The notes: generated from the letters alone by a model not told the origin. DNA of 64,000 nucleotides from Granulosicoccus sp045110475 (GCA_045110475.1 JBGCGC010000129.1:1-64000), one strand, 5' to 3'. Counted from the stretch's first letter, positions 8,272 through 17,726 are shown. A program made the numbers and translations.

Positions 8272-9184
8272 GTCGTATTCTTGGGTCAACAATGACATAA
8301 AGCAGATCGACGACAAGGTTAGAAATCATATAGATAATGGCATACGCAATAATCACTGCCTGCACAACTGGAAAGTCTCGACCGCGAATTGCCTCGATGG
8401 CAACCCATCCCATTCCTGGCCAGGAGTAGACGGTTTCGATTACCACAGAGCCGGTCAGGATTGAAGCTGCAAGAATTCCAAAATACGTCAGAGGCACAAC
8501 GGCTGCGTTGCGCAAGGCATGTTTCCAGACAACCATACCTTCCGAGACACCCTTGACTCTGGCAAGCTTGATATATTCCGCATCAAGAACCTCGAGCATC
8601 GCCGAACGTGTCAGCCGTGCCAAAGCCGACACCTGAAACCAGGCAATTGCAATGGCAGGCAGAATGGCATGAGCCAAGGTACCCATACCTGACGTGGGAA
8701 GCCAGCCAAGCCAGACTGCAAATACCCAGATAAGGATGATGCCAAGCCAGAAATTTGGCATGGACTGCCCCAGAAGTGCAAACATTTGCGCGCCACGGTC
8801 AACGATAGTTCCCTTGTATACTGCCGCGGCTATGCCGAGTGGTAACGCGATTAGCACACTGATCAAAATAGCAAGACCGCCCAGTTGCAATGTTGCAGGC
8901 ATCCGATCAAGCACAAAGCCCATCGCATCCTCACCCGGCCACTTGAGTGACGTGCCGAAATTGCCTTGTATGGCATTGCCCAGAAACGTCAGGTACTGCT
9001 GCCAGAGCGGTTTATCAAGTCCCCACGCCCTGATGAAACTATCGATCTGTTCCTGCGTTGCATCATCGGGAAGCAAGGCATCCACAGGACTGCCGGATAA
9101 GTGCGAAAGCAGAAATACGATAATGGAAATGATCAGCAGTGCGAACAGACTCGACGCTGTTCTAAAGAAGAGGAAACGAAACAC
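8264..9184 (-). CDS. Oligopeptide-type ABC transporter permease (DppB-like)
   Basis: A 306-aa permease starting at GTG with ccggagag upstream. It has an N-terminal helix followed by the periplasmic loop with GLDKPLWQQYLTFLGNAIQGNFG-type sequence that marks DppB/OppB (about 54-76). Then come membrane helices and the EAA loop around RVKGVSEGMVVWKHALRNA. It forms the channel with the DppC-like protein. The gene sits 63 bases after the binding-protein gene. Confidence 0.92.
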   Translation of the reverse strand: MFRFLFFRTASSLFALLIISIIVFLLSHLSGSPVDALLPDDATQEQIDSFIRAWGLDKPLWQQYLTFLGNAIQGNFGTSLKWPGEDAMGFVLDRMPATLQLGGLAILISVLIALPLGIAAAVYKGTIVDRGAQMFALLGQSMPNFWLGIILIWVFAVWLGWLPTSGMGTLAHAILPAIAIAWFQVSALARLTRSAMLEVLDAEYIKLARVKGVSEGMVVWKHALRNAAVVPLTYFGILAASILTGSVVIETVYSWPGMGWVAIEAIRGRDFPVVQAVIIAYAIIYMISNLVVDLLYVIVDPRIRHG

Positions 9185-9247
9185 GGGCTATCTCTCCGGT
9201 TAATGGGCGACGTTGTATGACACAACCCCGCCCACTGTCGATTCGCC

Positions 9248-10876
9248 CTACTTGATGTCGATAAGATGAAAATGACTAAGACCAGAAGAAGTTGCTCCCG
9301 GAAAAGTCCAGCCTTCTACCATCTCGCTGTTCACGACAACCGATGCAGGAACGGTTGCCATGGGCAAATGTGCGTAGGTATCAAAGATGCGGGTAAACAT
9401 CTGATTAAGCACCTCATCGCGTTTGCCTGGATCGGTTTCATCAACGAGGCTGGCTCCGAGTTCATTCAGTTCCGGATCACCTACGTCAAGATGCGGGCTA
9501 GCGTGCTGTGTGAAGAATATCTGTACTCCCAGCGCACTCGGACGAACAGGTGCGTTGCGCATCGGTGTAATGAAATCGGCAGTAAAGCCCCGAATGGCAG
9601 TATTGCCAGTGGCCCAATCCTGCTCGCGCATCTCAGTCTCGATACCCACTACGTCGAAGTAGGCTTGTACCAGTTCTGCCATTTGTGCAAATTCAGGGTT
9701 GCCGGCAAGGCTGGTAACGACCAGTGGAATTTTCGCGTTGTCGAAGCTGTCCGGGTAGCCCGCCTCAGCCAGAAGTGCTATCGCCTTTTCAGGATCATAT
9801 CCATAGTCGGTATCAAAACGCTCTGCAATTTCTTCAGAGTAGCCGGGGAACCGCGGATCCATCGTGTAAACAGACAAAGGACGCACACCCTCTCCATACA
9901 GTACCTCGAGGATGGCATCACGATCCAGCGCCCGGTTGGCAGCCTCACGAACACGTTGGTCAGCCCATGCGTATGTGCGGGCGTCGCGGTTCTCCTCAGC
10001 ATCAGGGTTCATGAATTGTCCGGTAAACAACATCGTCGACTGCATTGCACCTTCGCTGGAAGCAATGACGTTCTGACCTGCTTGTGCAGCGTCGTCCTGC
10101 AGATCACGTGGCAATGTCACGGCATGCGCTTCGCCTGCAGAGAGCATGGCAAAGCGGGTTGATGGCTCACTGACCCAGCGAAATTCGATTTCGTCAAACT
10201 CAGGCGTCACGCCGGTCCAGTGGTTGTCGATCGTGCTGAACGTGATTGACTGGCCAACTTCACGTCCTTCGTACTGAAAAGGCCCGGAGCCTGCCGGTGC
10301 GCTTTCGTAGCCTGCCATGCCTTCAGCATCAAACTGCGCCTTGCTATAAACCACCAGAGAGCCCCGCCCGGCATTGGAAAACAGAAAATTGGGTACTGGC
10401 GATTCCATGTCGAAGCGTACCGTGTGTTCGTCTACTGCTTCTATCGACATTGTCTTGAACTGTTTGATGCCACTGAGCTTGGCATCGTCTCCTGTATGCA
10501 AATTGAAGCTATGCACAACATCTGCAGATGTTACCGGCCCCCATTCGCCATTGAATTGAGCTTCCGGATGAAGTCGAAATGTCCAGGATGTGAAGTCCTC
10601 ATTATGTTCCCAGCTTTCGGCAAGCTGGCTATTGTCATATTTACCGGTTACCGGGTCATTCCCAACCAGTGTCTGCATTGACGGCAATATGAAGGCGCCG
10701 GTTGTTGTCCAATAAAGGTTTGAGTCTGCACCGAGCGGGCTGACAGCAATTACTACTTTCTCTTGCGCTATCGCGGTAGAGGTGAACCCGACTGAGATCA
10801 GGGTGCTACCTGCGAGCAAGGCGGCTGCCAGTATTTTTCTGGGCCTCGAATTCGGATTGGTTTTAGTCTGATACAT
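9248..10876 (-). CDS. ABC transporter substrate-binding protein, family 5 (peptide/opine type)
   Basis: A 542-aa periplasmic SBP_bac_5 protein. A Sec signal peptide with a hydrophobic core (about 15-36) ends near AIAQEK. The family pattern W.EHNEDFTSWTFRLHPEAQFN (about 88-108) is clear. The ATG is preceded by aaggag. It is the first gene of the minus-strand operon running down to 229, so its promoter lies in 10877-11414. In a 5-oxoprolinase operon the ligand may be pyroglutamate, a pyroglutamyl or gamma-glutamyl peptide, or a related lactam; this is inference. Confidence 0.92.
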   Translation of the reverse strand: MYQTKTNPNSRPRKILAAALLAGSTLISVGFTSTAIAQEKVVIAVSPLGADSNLYWTTTGAFILPSMQTLVGNDPVTGKYDNSQLAESWEHNEDFTSWTFRLHPEAQFNGEWGPVTSADVVHSFNLHTGDDAKLSGIKQFKTMSIEAVDEHTVRFDMESPVPNFLFSNAGRGSLVVYSKAQFDAEGMAGYESAPAGSGPFQYEGREVGQSITFSTIDNHWTGVTPEFDEIEFRWVSEPSTRFAMLSAGEAHAVTLPRDLQDDAAQAGQNVIASSEGAMQSTMLFTGQFMNPDAEENRDARTYAWADQRVREAANRALDRDAILEVLYGEGVRPLSVYTMDPRFPGYSEEIAERFDTDYGYDPEKAIALLAEAGYPDSFDNAKIPLVVTSLAGNPEFAQMAELVQAYFDVVGIETEMREQDWATGNTAIRGFTADFITPMRNAPVRPSALGVQIFFTQHASPHLDVGDPELNELGASLVDETDPGKRDEVLNQMFTRIFDTYAHLPMATVPASVVVNSEMVEGWTFPGATSSGLSHFHLIDIK

Positions 10877-11414
10877 CGATCATCTCCTTGAATGGAGTCC
10901 ACCCCGTGCAGGCCTGGCTGGCCTCGGGCTAGCTCTTTGCTGGAAGCAACACTATGCGATACAAAGACGAACTGCACAAATCGTGATCGGTTTTGATGAC
11001 ATAAGCATTGCCTATGACAGTGGTTTTTGCCTGCCATTCAGCGTCGTACCCGAAACTGGTTTGGCTGACAAATAGCTGACGGTCAATAATTGTGCATCAC
11101 GATCACCTGTCTATTTCGCAATGTACCAAAGCATACAGGGCGTTGCAATTTCGCGGTCCAGATATCGGTACTTTGTCGTCCATTCCTAACGTTTTTCAAG
11201 ATCCTGCGATTTCTGGCGTGCCAATCGATAGTCTTCTATAAATTTGGACATTGGTTATTCGCTAACCTCATGATCTGTCGGCTACAGTCCAGTCTAGAGA
11301 TGGACTATCGCGACGTGCAACCGGCTGATACCCTGTTGAAAGATAAAAATTACGCTCTATCGGCATCTCCAGACGACAAGATCGACTACTGTTTTTTACA
11401 AGAGAATATTGCTA
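10877..11414. other. Divergent intergenic region between the peptide-importer operon and the Gfo/Idh gene
   Basis: These 538 bases separate two outward-facing genes and must hold both promoters. The only well-supported site is the aaggag Shine-Dalgarno of the minus-strand operon (about 10880-10888). I could not confirm a promoter, riboswitch, dyad operator or RNA gene by eye. A plus-strand reading frame at 11090-11542 crosses it but has no recognisable family and overlaps the dehydrogenase. Confidence 0.5.
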
Positions 11415-12437
11415 ATGACTCGACCAGGGGTAGCGTTAATAGGTGCAGGAATGATTGCGAAGACTCATGTATCCGCACTATCTGCGCTTCAGTCGCGCTG
11501 CAGGCTTGCTGCTATCGTATCCACGCGACCAGAACGCGCTGAGTACCTGTCAGCGTTCTACCAAGGCCCATCTCCTCAATTCACCAATGATCTATCTGCT
11601 GTCCTTAAAGCCCCTGATATTGATTTTGTCATCGTGGCGACACCTCCGAATGTCAGATTGGATCTTATAGAGTCACTGACCAAAGCTGGCAAGCACATTC
11701 TGCTTGAGAAACCCATTGCGCGGAATCTGCATGAATCCCGGCAAGTCATCGATATTTGCAAGCGTGCAAACGTGGAGCTGGCGGTCGTGTTTCAGCACCG
11801 GATGTGGGACTCCTCGATAGCGGCCAAACAGGTGGTTGCCAGCGGTGATCTAGGGAAAATAGGCCTTATTGAGATTACAGCTCCATTGTGGCGGCCACAA
11901 ACTTATTATGACGAATTGGGTCGCGGCACGTACACACGAGATGGCGGTGGCGTTCTGATTACTCAGGCAATCCATACCATAGACCTTGCACTCAGCCTTA
12001 CAGGGCCAGTGTCGCGAGTACAGGCAATGACAGCCACCACATCATTGCATAATATGGAATCTGAAGACTTTGCTGTTGTTGGATTGACCTTTGCATCGGG
12101 GGCCGTTGGATCACTGATTGCAAGTACCGCCACTTTCCCTCGTGGCAAGGAATCTATTGCGCTCAACGGTATTTGTGGCTCTTTACATCTAAGTGCCGAT
12201 TCTATGGATGTTCACTGGCAGGATGGCCAGATTACTCACTACATCCAGGAGACTAAAACCGAAGAAACAGTGAACTCCAAAAGTTTGTGGCATAAACGAA
12301 TAATTGAGAATTTCATCGACTGTATCGAACATGGAAACGCGCCCATGGTAAGTGGGCACGATGCGTTCTCGTCTCATCGCCTGATCGAGGCAATCGAGGT
12401 TTCTTCGCGTACAGGTCATTCGGTAGATATTGAATGA
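11415..12437 (+). CDS. Gfo/Idh/MocA-family oxidoreductase
   Basis: A 340-aa NAD(P)-dependent dehydrogenase. The Rossmann loop VALIGAGMIAKTHVSAL is at the N-terminus, DFVIVATPPNVR follows, and GKHILLEKPIARNLHES carries the family EKP motif with its catalytic Lys. The GGGVLITQAIHTIDLAL stretch belongs to the C-terminal substrate domain. I use ATG 11415; a TTG two codons earlier is also in frame. Substrates in this family are usually sugars, inositols or their acids; nothing nearby fixes the substrate. It is divergent from the peptide-importer operon and ends 40 bases from the convergent VOC gene. Confidence 0.9.
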   Translation: MTRPGVALIGAGMIAKTHVSALSALQSRCRLAAIVSTRPERAEYLSAFYQGPSPQFTNDLSAVLKAPDIDFVIVATPPNVRLDLIESLTKAGKHILLEKPIARNLHESRQVIDICKRANVELAVVFQHRMWDSSIAAKQVVASGDLGKIGLIEITAPLWRPQTYYDELGRGTYTRDGGGVLITQAIHTIDLALSLTGPVSRVQAMTATTSLHNMESEDFAVVGLTFASGAVGSLIASTATFPRGKESIALNGICGSLHLSADSMDVHWQDGQITHYIQETKTEETVNSKSLWHKRIIENFIDCIEHGNAPMVSGHDAFSSHRLIEAIEVSSRTGHSVDIE

Positions 12438-12477
12438 AAATACTTCAGAGTTTCGCGTTTTCGCTGTTTTCCTGGTA

Positions 12478-12897
12478 TTAGCGCTTGTTCTTTTCATCCC
12501 AAAGCATGGGTTCCCACAGCTCGATTTTATTTCCTTCAGGGTCACTGATCCATGCGAAAGCTCCATTCTCCTCAAATTTTGGACCCTCCAGTACTTCTAC
12601 GCCAGCGACTTTGAGTTTCTTAATCAAAGCCTCAAGATTATCAACGCGATAGTTAATCATGAAGCGCGCCTGACTCGGTGCGAACCACTGGCTATCCGCA
12701 GCCGCGATGTTCCAGACAGTTATCCCACCATCTTCGGCTTTATCATTTTTCCACTCGAGAACACTTCCTCCCCACCCCTCGAGTGAAATCCCCAAGTGTT
12801 CTTCGTACCATTTGGCCAGACTTTCATTGTCTTTGCTAGCAAGAAAAAATACGCCGCCTATTCCTGTAACCTTGCCGGCACTTTTTTGAACTGACAT
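12478..12897 (-). CDS. VOC-superfamily (glyoxalase/bleomycin-resistance fold) protein
   Basis: A 139-aa protein of two beta-alpha-beta-beta-beta modules. GIGGVFFLASKDNESLAKWYEEHLG lies at the start (positions about 11-35), and FAWISDPEGNKIELWEP is the usual C-terminal metal-site strand with its Glu. The start is at 12897, since aaggag lies 8 bases upstream; an upstream in-frame start at 12930 lacks such a site. The substrate is unknown. It lies 68 bases after the TRAP permease gene and may be cotranscribed with it. Confidence 0.85.
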   Translation of the reverse strand: MSVQKSAGKVTGIGGVFFLASKDNESLAKWYEEHLGISLEGWGGSVLEWKNDKAEDGGITVWNIAAADSQWFAPSQARFMINYRVDNLEALIKKLKVAGVEVLEGPKFEENGAFAWISDPEGNKIELWEPMLWDEKNKR

Positions 12898-12965
12898 GAC
12901 GTTTTCTCCTTTTGTCGATAACTGCAACATACTAAATGATGAGAAAATTAACTACCAAATGATAT

Positions 12966-15296
12966 CTAGTCCGCCGGACGTGGCGCCATATGATGCCAAA
13001 GAATGACAATGGCGGCAGCAATCACTCCGACAACCACAACGATAGCGCTTTTCCACAAAATGAGCAAAGCACAGGTTAGTCGTAATACAACTTCCAGAGT
13101 GGACATTTGAACGCGATCAAATCGCGTCAAGGCCGACGCCAGTAGATACAAGGCAAAAATCAATCGTGCGAGTAACGTTGACAGCGCTACCCAATCGGGT
13201 GTCGCTGAATAGCCTGATATAAGCTGTCGTTGCCCATCATTGCCTACAATAGTGACCGCTTCCTCTATCAGCAAAAGCTCTGGGTACCAAGCAAAAATAA
13301 AGGGTATTGCAAACATAACAATACCTACCCGCACAGCAGCTACGCCGGTGCGCATGGGTTCGCCCCCAGTAATAGAGGCTGCGGCAAAGGCGGCAACGGC
13401 AACGGGTGGTGTAATGGCAGAGGCAACCGCAAAGTAGAAAACAAACATATGCGCGGTAAAAAAACTGACACCAAGATTCGCTAACAATGGACCCAGCAAC
13501 AGAGCTACATTCACATAGGCGGGAACTGTGGGCATGCCCATGCCAAGTAGAATGGCGCAAAACATCGCGCAGGTAAGTGCCAGCATTAGATAAACGCCAC
13601 CAACGATCGGTATGGTTGTGTTGAAGAGAGTGATAGATTCAACCGTTTCGAGCCAACTGGTAACAGCCCGCGTCAATTCACCGGTAAGTCCGCTTTCGTT
13701 GAGAAACGCAGCAATGATGGACACGGCGAACAACAATAGAAAGAGGCGCGAAATCAATATGCCACCTTCCCCCAAAGACACCAGTACCTTGGACGGCTTG
13801 TTGCGAGTGTCTGGATCGAGAAACAACAGGGGTATCAGGATAGCAACTGCCCACCAGCCGGCTGAAACGGCATCACCGGTGGCGTTGACAATGGTTTGCA
13901 GAATCCAGCCTCGTTCCACCACAGTGTTAACGCCATTGTTAAGCACCACTTCAGCACCAAGCAATGAGCCTAGTGGCCCCAAGCCAATGGAATCCTTGTT
14001 ACCAAGAAGAAGGAACAGGATAGTGAGTATAGGTCCGAAAATGATGATCAGATTTAGCCAATCCTGCCGTGACATGACCAGATCTTCGGGAATGGTACGC
14101 ATGGGTTCGACCCGTTCACGTCGAGCCTGGAACATCACAGCCAGAAATATGGATACGAAAAATGCAATAGCCGGTAGAAACGCAGCGGTGATAACTTTGG
14201 TATAAGACACTGATGTCAAGGCCACTAGAACGAAGGCAGCTACGCCCATGACCGGTGGCATAATTTGCCCACCAGAAGAAGCTGCCGCCTCAACGCCTCC
14301 TGCAAAGTATCGATTAAATCCTATGCGCTGCATCATGGGAATGGTTAATCGTCCGGTTGAGAGTACGTTGGTTACTGGTCCACCGGTGATAGTTCCAAAC
14401 ATCGCAGAAGATACAATGGCGGCATGCGCAGGTCCTCCACGCAGGTGCCGAGTAAGGCGAACCGCAAGTTTAATCAGTGACGTACCACCTGCCGATGTTC
14501 CGAACAAGGCACCAAGAATGACATACGGAAATACCTGATTGATAACGATGTCCATAAACCGTCCCATAAAGCCATCGGGGGTAATAAAGACATTGGTGGC
14601 TTTCTGAATAGCTGCGGCTAGTGGATCACCCCCTTCAGCCCCCAGCTTGGTTAGCAAGAAGTTGTTTTCAGAGAAGCCGTATACCCAGATCACGGCCGTG
14701 CCAATGGTGTAGAGCACCACAATGCTCGCAACAACGACTAGTGGCAAACCCCAGACTCGAACGTTGTAGAGAAAAAACAAGGTGATTATTGTAAACAGTA
14801 GCGGAATAATCCAGACACCAAATCGCGCTTGACAAGCCGGCACCTCCGCTTCGAATGAGATGCCCGGTATAAGACTGGGGCTGGCTGCAGCCTCATCGAT
14901 CAATCGTGCACGTTCCCCCGTGACCTGATCAATTAGACAAACGGTATCAATTTCGACCAAATAGCCAAATGCGCCAAGGAACGCAGCGACGATAAGCCCG
15001 ATATCCAGAACCAGTCCCAGCCACGCCTTGTTCGGCTTCTTCACGGACCATTCTCGATACACGCTAGCGTCAAACACGACGATAATCATCATCAGAAAGA
15101 ACATCAGCGGAAAGAAATATTCCGTTGAAAATCCGGAAATGCGCAAAAGCGGTCGACCGGTCACGCTACGCACCCAATCCTCCAGCCCTGCGATTTCCGG
15201 CAGTGTGTTCAACATGCCAGCAAAGACCAGCACCAACGCCAGAACAATCGCGATCTGGCGCCCTACAGCGCGAATCGGCGTTGACGATTGAATCAC
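12966..15296 (-). CDS. TRAP transporter, fused small/large permease (DctQM type, TAXI system)
   Basis: A 776-aa polytopic membrane protein of the fused TRAP 4TM/12TM kind. The first part has hydrophobic helices of the small-permease type. The larger part has the DctM signatures: FGTSAGGTSLIKLAVRL and SSAMFGTITGGPVTNVLSTG (about 285-320), GGVEAAASSGGQIMPPVMG and ILLGMGMPTVPAYVNVALL. It uses an ion gradient and the TAXI binding protein encoded just upstream. The start is GTG, 46 bases after the binding-protein stop. Length is normal for fused TAXI permeases. The substrate is unknown. Confidence 0.93.
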   Translation of the reverse strand: MIQSSTPIRAVGRQIAIVLALVLVFAGMLNTLPEIAGLEDWVRSVTGRPLLRISGFSTEYFFPLMFFLMMIIVVFDASVYREWSVKKPNKAWLGLVLDIGLIVAAFLGAFGYLVEIDTVCLIDQVTGERARLIDEAAASPSLIPGISFEAEVPACQARFGVWIIPLLFTIITLFFLYNVRVWGLPLVVVASIVVLYTIGTAVIWVYGFSENNFLLTKLGAEGGDPLAAAIQKATNVFITPDGFMGRFMDIVINQVFPYVILGALFGTSAGGTSLIKLAVRLTRHLRGGPAHAAIVSSAMFGTITGGPVTNVLSTGRLTIPMMQRIGFNRYFAGGVEAAASSGGQIMPPVMGVAAFVLVALTSVSYTKVITAAFLPAIAFFVSIFLAVMFQARRERVEPMRTIPEDLVMSRQDWLNLIIIFGPILTILFLLLGNKDSIGLGPLGSLLGAEVVLNNGVNTVVERGWILQTIVNATGDAVSAGWWAVAILIPLLFLDPDTRNKPSKVLVSLGEGGILISRLFLLLFAVSIIAAFLNESGLTGELTRAVTSWLETVESITLFNTTIPIVGGVYLMLALTCAMFCAILLGMGMPTVPAYVNVALLLGPLLANLGVSFFTAHMFVFYFAVASAITPPVAVAAFAAASITGGEPMRTGVAAVRVGIVMFAIPFIFAWYPELLLIEEAVTIVGNDGQRQLISGYSATPDWVALSTLLARLIFALYLLASALTRFDRVQMSTLEVVLRLTCALLILWKSAIVVVVGVIAAAIVILWHHMAPRPAD

Positions 15297-15342
15297 GTGG
15301 ATTTCTCTACTGAATTAAGACAACGGCTAACGCTGGAAAAAT

Positions 15343-16398
15343 CTACGGACGTAGGCAATCCGCAACGGTGTGCCCGACAGCTTCGTAAGCACGGATAGCG
15401 CCTGGATGCATTTTTATCTGTACCGCTCCACAAGCACCCTGGCTCACTCCATCAATATCACCAAATGTCAGGCTAAGGTTAGGGCCAATAGGTGCACCGG
15501 TTTCAAATCGTTCCTGTGCTTTCAGAAAGGCTGTTACGATGTCATAGACCAACTGTTCATCCATATCAGCGCGAGCCACCTGACCAAAGGCTGTGGCATA
15601 TGAATCGAAGGTGTCATCATCAGTGACAATAGTGACATCATTACCTTCATAAGCGGCTCGATAATCTTCAACCGGTATGCTTACGGGCGCATGACCTGGT
15701 GCCGCTACAATCTGTTGACCGAGCTCGCTATTCAATATATCAGACGGTACATCATAGATAGTAATACCACCTGCCGCGGCTATCTGGATCTGACGACCTG
15801 AAGGCAGACCATCAGGTGCTGTCCATGCGTCGACACTGCCGCTAGTCACCGCCTTTATCGCATCGGGCCAAGGGGTTTGTACACCTTGATATCCCTCGCC
15901 ATCCTTAAGCCCTGACAACAGTTGGATCATCGCGCGCCCTGATGTTAGCGCTGCACCACGAGGTGGGCCATTCCAGATTTCCAGACCTTTTAGATCGCGA
16001 ATATCCTTGATGGGAGCGGAGTTGTAGTGTGCAAAAATTTGCGAGGACCCTGCATGAAAGAAAATGGCACGAATATTTTGTGCCAGTGTGGCGCCGGTTT
16101 CCTTACCTACGCCACTGTATGGCCCTGCGCCATTCGCTAGAAGAAATGGCAGGATGAGCGGAGCAGGTCCCATATCCAGTTGTCCTTCTGCGATTGCCTG
16201 TACCGTGTTTGTCAGCGTCGCGCCTTCAGTTATTTGCACGGTCGCGATGCCAGCGCTATCAAGAACTGCTGCCAATGTAGTGTCTATATAATGGGGTGTT
16301 GACCCCGGCGATGTGGTCTCGGTTGTCAGCGTCACTTGTGCTGCAAGCAAGGCAGGCGCAAAGGCTAGCGTTATTCCTGTTAGTGTGTTTCTAAACAT
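15343..16398 (-). CDS. TAXI-family TRAP transporter solute-binding protein
   Basis: A 351-aa periplasmic protein with a signal peptide ending near ALLAAQVT (about residue 22) and TAXI-type content: the TETTSPGSTPHYIDTTL opening, GQLDMGPAPLILPFLLANG and LKGLEIWNGPPRGAALTSGRAM. The ATG has a good Shine-Dalgarno (gagaggaatcc). It heads the TRAP operon (15343-12478). TAXI proteins bind small organic acids or amino acids; the ligand cannot be told. Confidence 0.9.
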   Translation of the reverse strand: MFRNTLTGITLAFAPALLAAQVTLTTETTSPGSTPHYIDTTLAAVLDSAGIATVQITEGATLTNTVQAIAEGQLDMGPAPLILPFLLANGAGPYSGVGKETGATLAQNIRAIFFHAGSSQIFAHYNSAPIKDIRDLKGLEIWNGPPRGAALTSGRAMIQLLSGLKDGEGYQGVQTPWPDAIKAVTSGSVDAWTAPDGLPSGRQIQIAAAGGITIYDVPSDILNSELGQQIVAAPGHAPVSIPVEDYRAAYEGNDVTIVTDDDTFDSYATAFGQVARADMDEQLVYDIVTAFLKAQERFETGAPIGPNLSLTFGDIDGVSQGACGAVQIKMHPGAIRAYEAVGHTVADCLRP

Positions 16399-16516
16399 GG
16401 ATTCCTCTCGTAAATGGTGGATTTTACAATTCGATTTTTTTCGCGCATGCGCTATTTTATAGCAAACTCTCGGGAGAGCCTGTCATTGAATGATAACCCT
16501 GAAACTGGGTTATACC

Positions 16517-16726
16517 TTAATAACCAAAATTTCTACCGATTCCCGATTTCTTAAATCCGCTAAAAGGGCCATTTCCATCTAGTGCAGACGGACAATGCAC
16601 GCTGATGAAGCTGTAACCAGCCTCAATTTGCCGTACCAGAGCTACCACGCGATCTGGATCTTCAGACCATACAGATGAAGCAAGGCCAAACTCACCCCGA
16701 TCCGCATAGCCAAGTGCAGCCCAGAG
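16517..16726 (-). pseudogene. Aldehyde dehydrogenase, C-terminal remnant
   Basis: Translating the minus strand from 16726 to the TAA at 16517 gives about 69 residues matching the end of NAD-dependent aldehyde dehydrogenases. They include FGLASSVWSEDPDRV, RQIEAGYSFISVH, then PFSGFKKSGIGRNFG before the stop. The frame hits a TAG just upstream (16727-16729), and no catalytic Cys or Glu region is present anywhere nearby. This is a 5'-truncated relic of a roughly 480-aa gene. Confidence 0.75.
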
Positions 16727-16782
16727 CTATCGTTAATCGTACCTATGGTTTAGTCTGTTAGATACACTTGAGGGAGACAAGC

Positions 16783-17118
16783 ATGACGAAAACCTACGCC
16801 GTCACGGGGGTTGCGAGCGGTATTGGCGCTGAGCTGACGCGTAAGTTAAAGCAAGCAGGACATCGGTTGCTTGGCTTCGATGTACAGGTCAGTGCTGACC
16901 ACTTTGATGAATACATTCCCATGGATCTGAACGATTCTGGCTCCATTGCTAAGGCTGCAAAGCAGACTCCCTGGCAATTGGATGGCCTTTGCAACAATGC
17001 CGGTGTGCCGCCATGGGCGGGTATGGAAGAAATGATTCTGCAGGTTAACTTCATTGGTACACGCGCTTTTACTCAGGCCATGTTGCCGCAGTTTAATTCC
17101 GGGGCGTCTATCTGCTAG
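16783..17118 (+). pseudogene. SDR dehydrogenase (3-alpha-hydroxysteroid-dehydrogenase-like), N-terminal remnant
   Basis: An ATG with gaggga upstream opens a frame of 111 residues that reads as the first half of an SDR: VTGVASGIGAELTRKL (nucleotide loop), then LDGLCNNAGVPPW and VNFIGTRAFTQAMLPQF. It stops at 17118, before the catalytic Ser and YxxxK, where sequence of an unrelated reductase begins. The family is about 250 aa long. The spacing of motifs resembles 3-alpha-HSD/carbonyl reductases. It cannot be a working enzyme alone. Confidence 0.75.
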
Positions 17119-17443
17119 ATCCTGAATCACGCGGTGGCTCCTCCACTGTGCATTCATATTTTCAGCTCGGTGCGCACATTTAAATCAGCCGGCCACGAAA
17201 CAACTTTCCATTGGAAAGTGCAGGGCACACGTTGTTATTTGCTGGTGGCATTGGCATCACACCGATATGAATATGGCCTATGCATTAGATGCTTCTGGAG
17301 CATCGTGAGAGATGCCCTACTGCGGACGTTCACTTGAACGTATGGCCTTTGTCGAAGAACTGAAACGCTTCTCTGATAAAGTGCATATTCACATAGACCA
17401 TGGTCCTGAAGATCAGGCACTCGATAGAGTATTCAGCACGTGA
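17109..17443 (+). pseudogene. Phthalate-dioxygenase-reductase/VanB-like oxidoreductase remnant
   Basis: In one frame from 17109 the DNA reads LDPESRGGSS, then QLGAHI, a stop, ISRPRNNFPLESAGHT and LLFAGGIGITPI, then another stop. A shifted frame resumes with MAYALDASGAS, a stop, and CGRSLERMAFVEELKRF to TGA 17441. PRNxFPL (flavin) and GGIGITPI (NAD) are hallmarks of reductases serving Rieske oxygenases or vanillate demethylase. The C-terminal plant-type ferredoxin domain is missing. At least three stops and one frameshift show a dead gene, fused at its 5' side to the SDR remnant. Confidence 0.75.
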
Positions 17444-17538
17444 TGCAAATAATGCACAATGGATGGTTAAATTAAGCAGCAGACAGTGATGAACGAACTA
17501 TCTAGGATCGCGGTGTAATTAAACATCGGTTCAAGCTT

Positions 17539-17706
17539 GGATTATTCATGAAATCACCAAATCCTTCCTCATTCCCTTCGTCCGTAGCGAATTTCGTTCA
17601 GTCGGAAATACAGTCTGTATTCCGCTCCTTCACGAAATCCGCTACGAACTAAGGGTCTGGTCGGGGCCGGCCTTCCGGAAAGGATTTGGCGTTTCATGAA
17701 TAGTCC
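17539..17706. repeat. Nested inverted-repeat element, about 168 bp (MITE-like)
   Basis: Three sets of inverted arms are nested around one centre: outer arms of 30 bases (17539-17568 with 17677-17706, imperfect), middle arms of about 17 bases (17581-17597 with 17632-17648) and an inner near-palindrome (17603-17624). The whole segment could fold into a long hairpin. It contains no gene and sits 20 bases before the flavoprotein start at 17727. It may be a non-autonomous mobile element or a structured leader/promoter block; the bases 17444-17538 before it show nothing recognisable. Confidence 0.65.
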
Positions 17707-17726
17707 AGGCTAGATTTCGTTCAGGT

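Noticed and set aside
11090..11542. 150-codon plus-strand frame in the divergent region before the Gfo/Idh gene
   Set aside because: No recognised motif, Cys-rich low-complexity make-up, and it overlaps the start of a clear dehydrogenase in another frame.
16399..16516. Search for a terminator or RNA gene upstream of the TAXI gene
   Set aside because: AT-rich promoter-like DNA only; no stable hairpin with a T-run and no tRNA-like fold seen.
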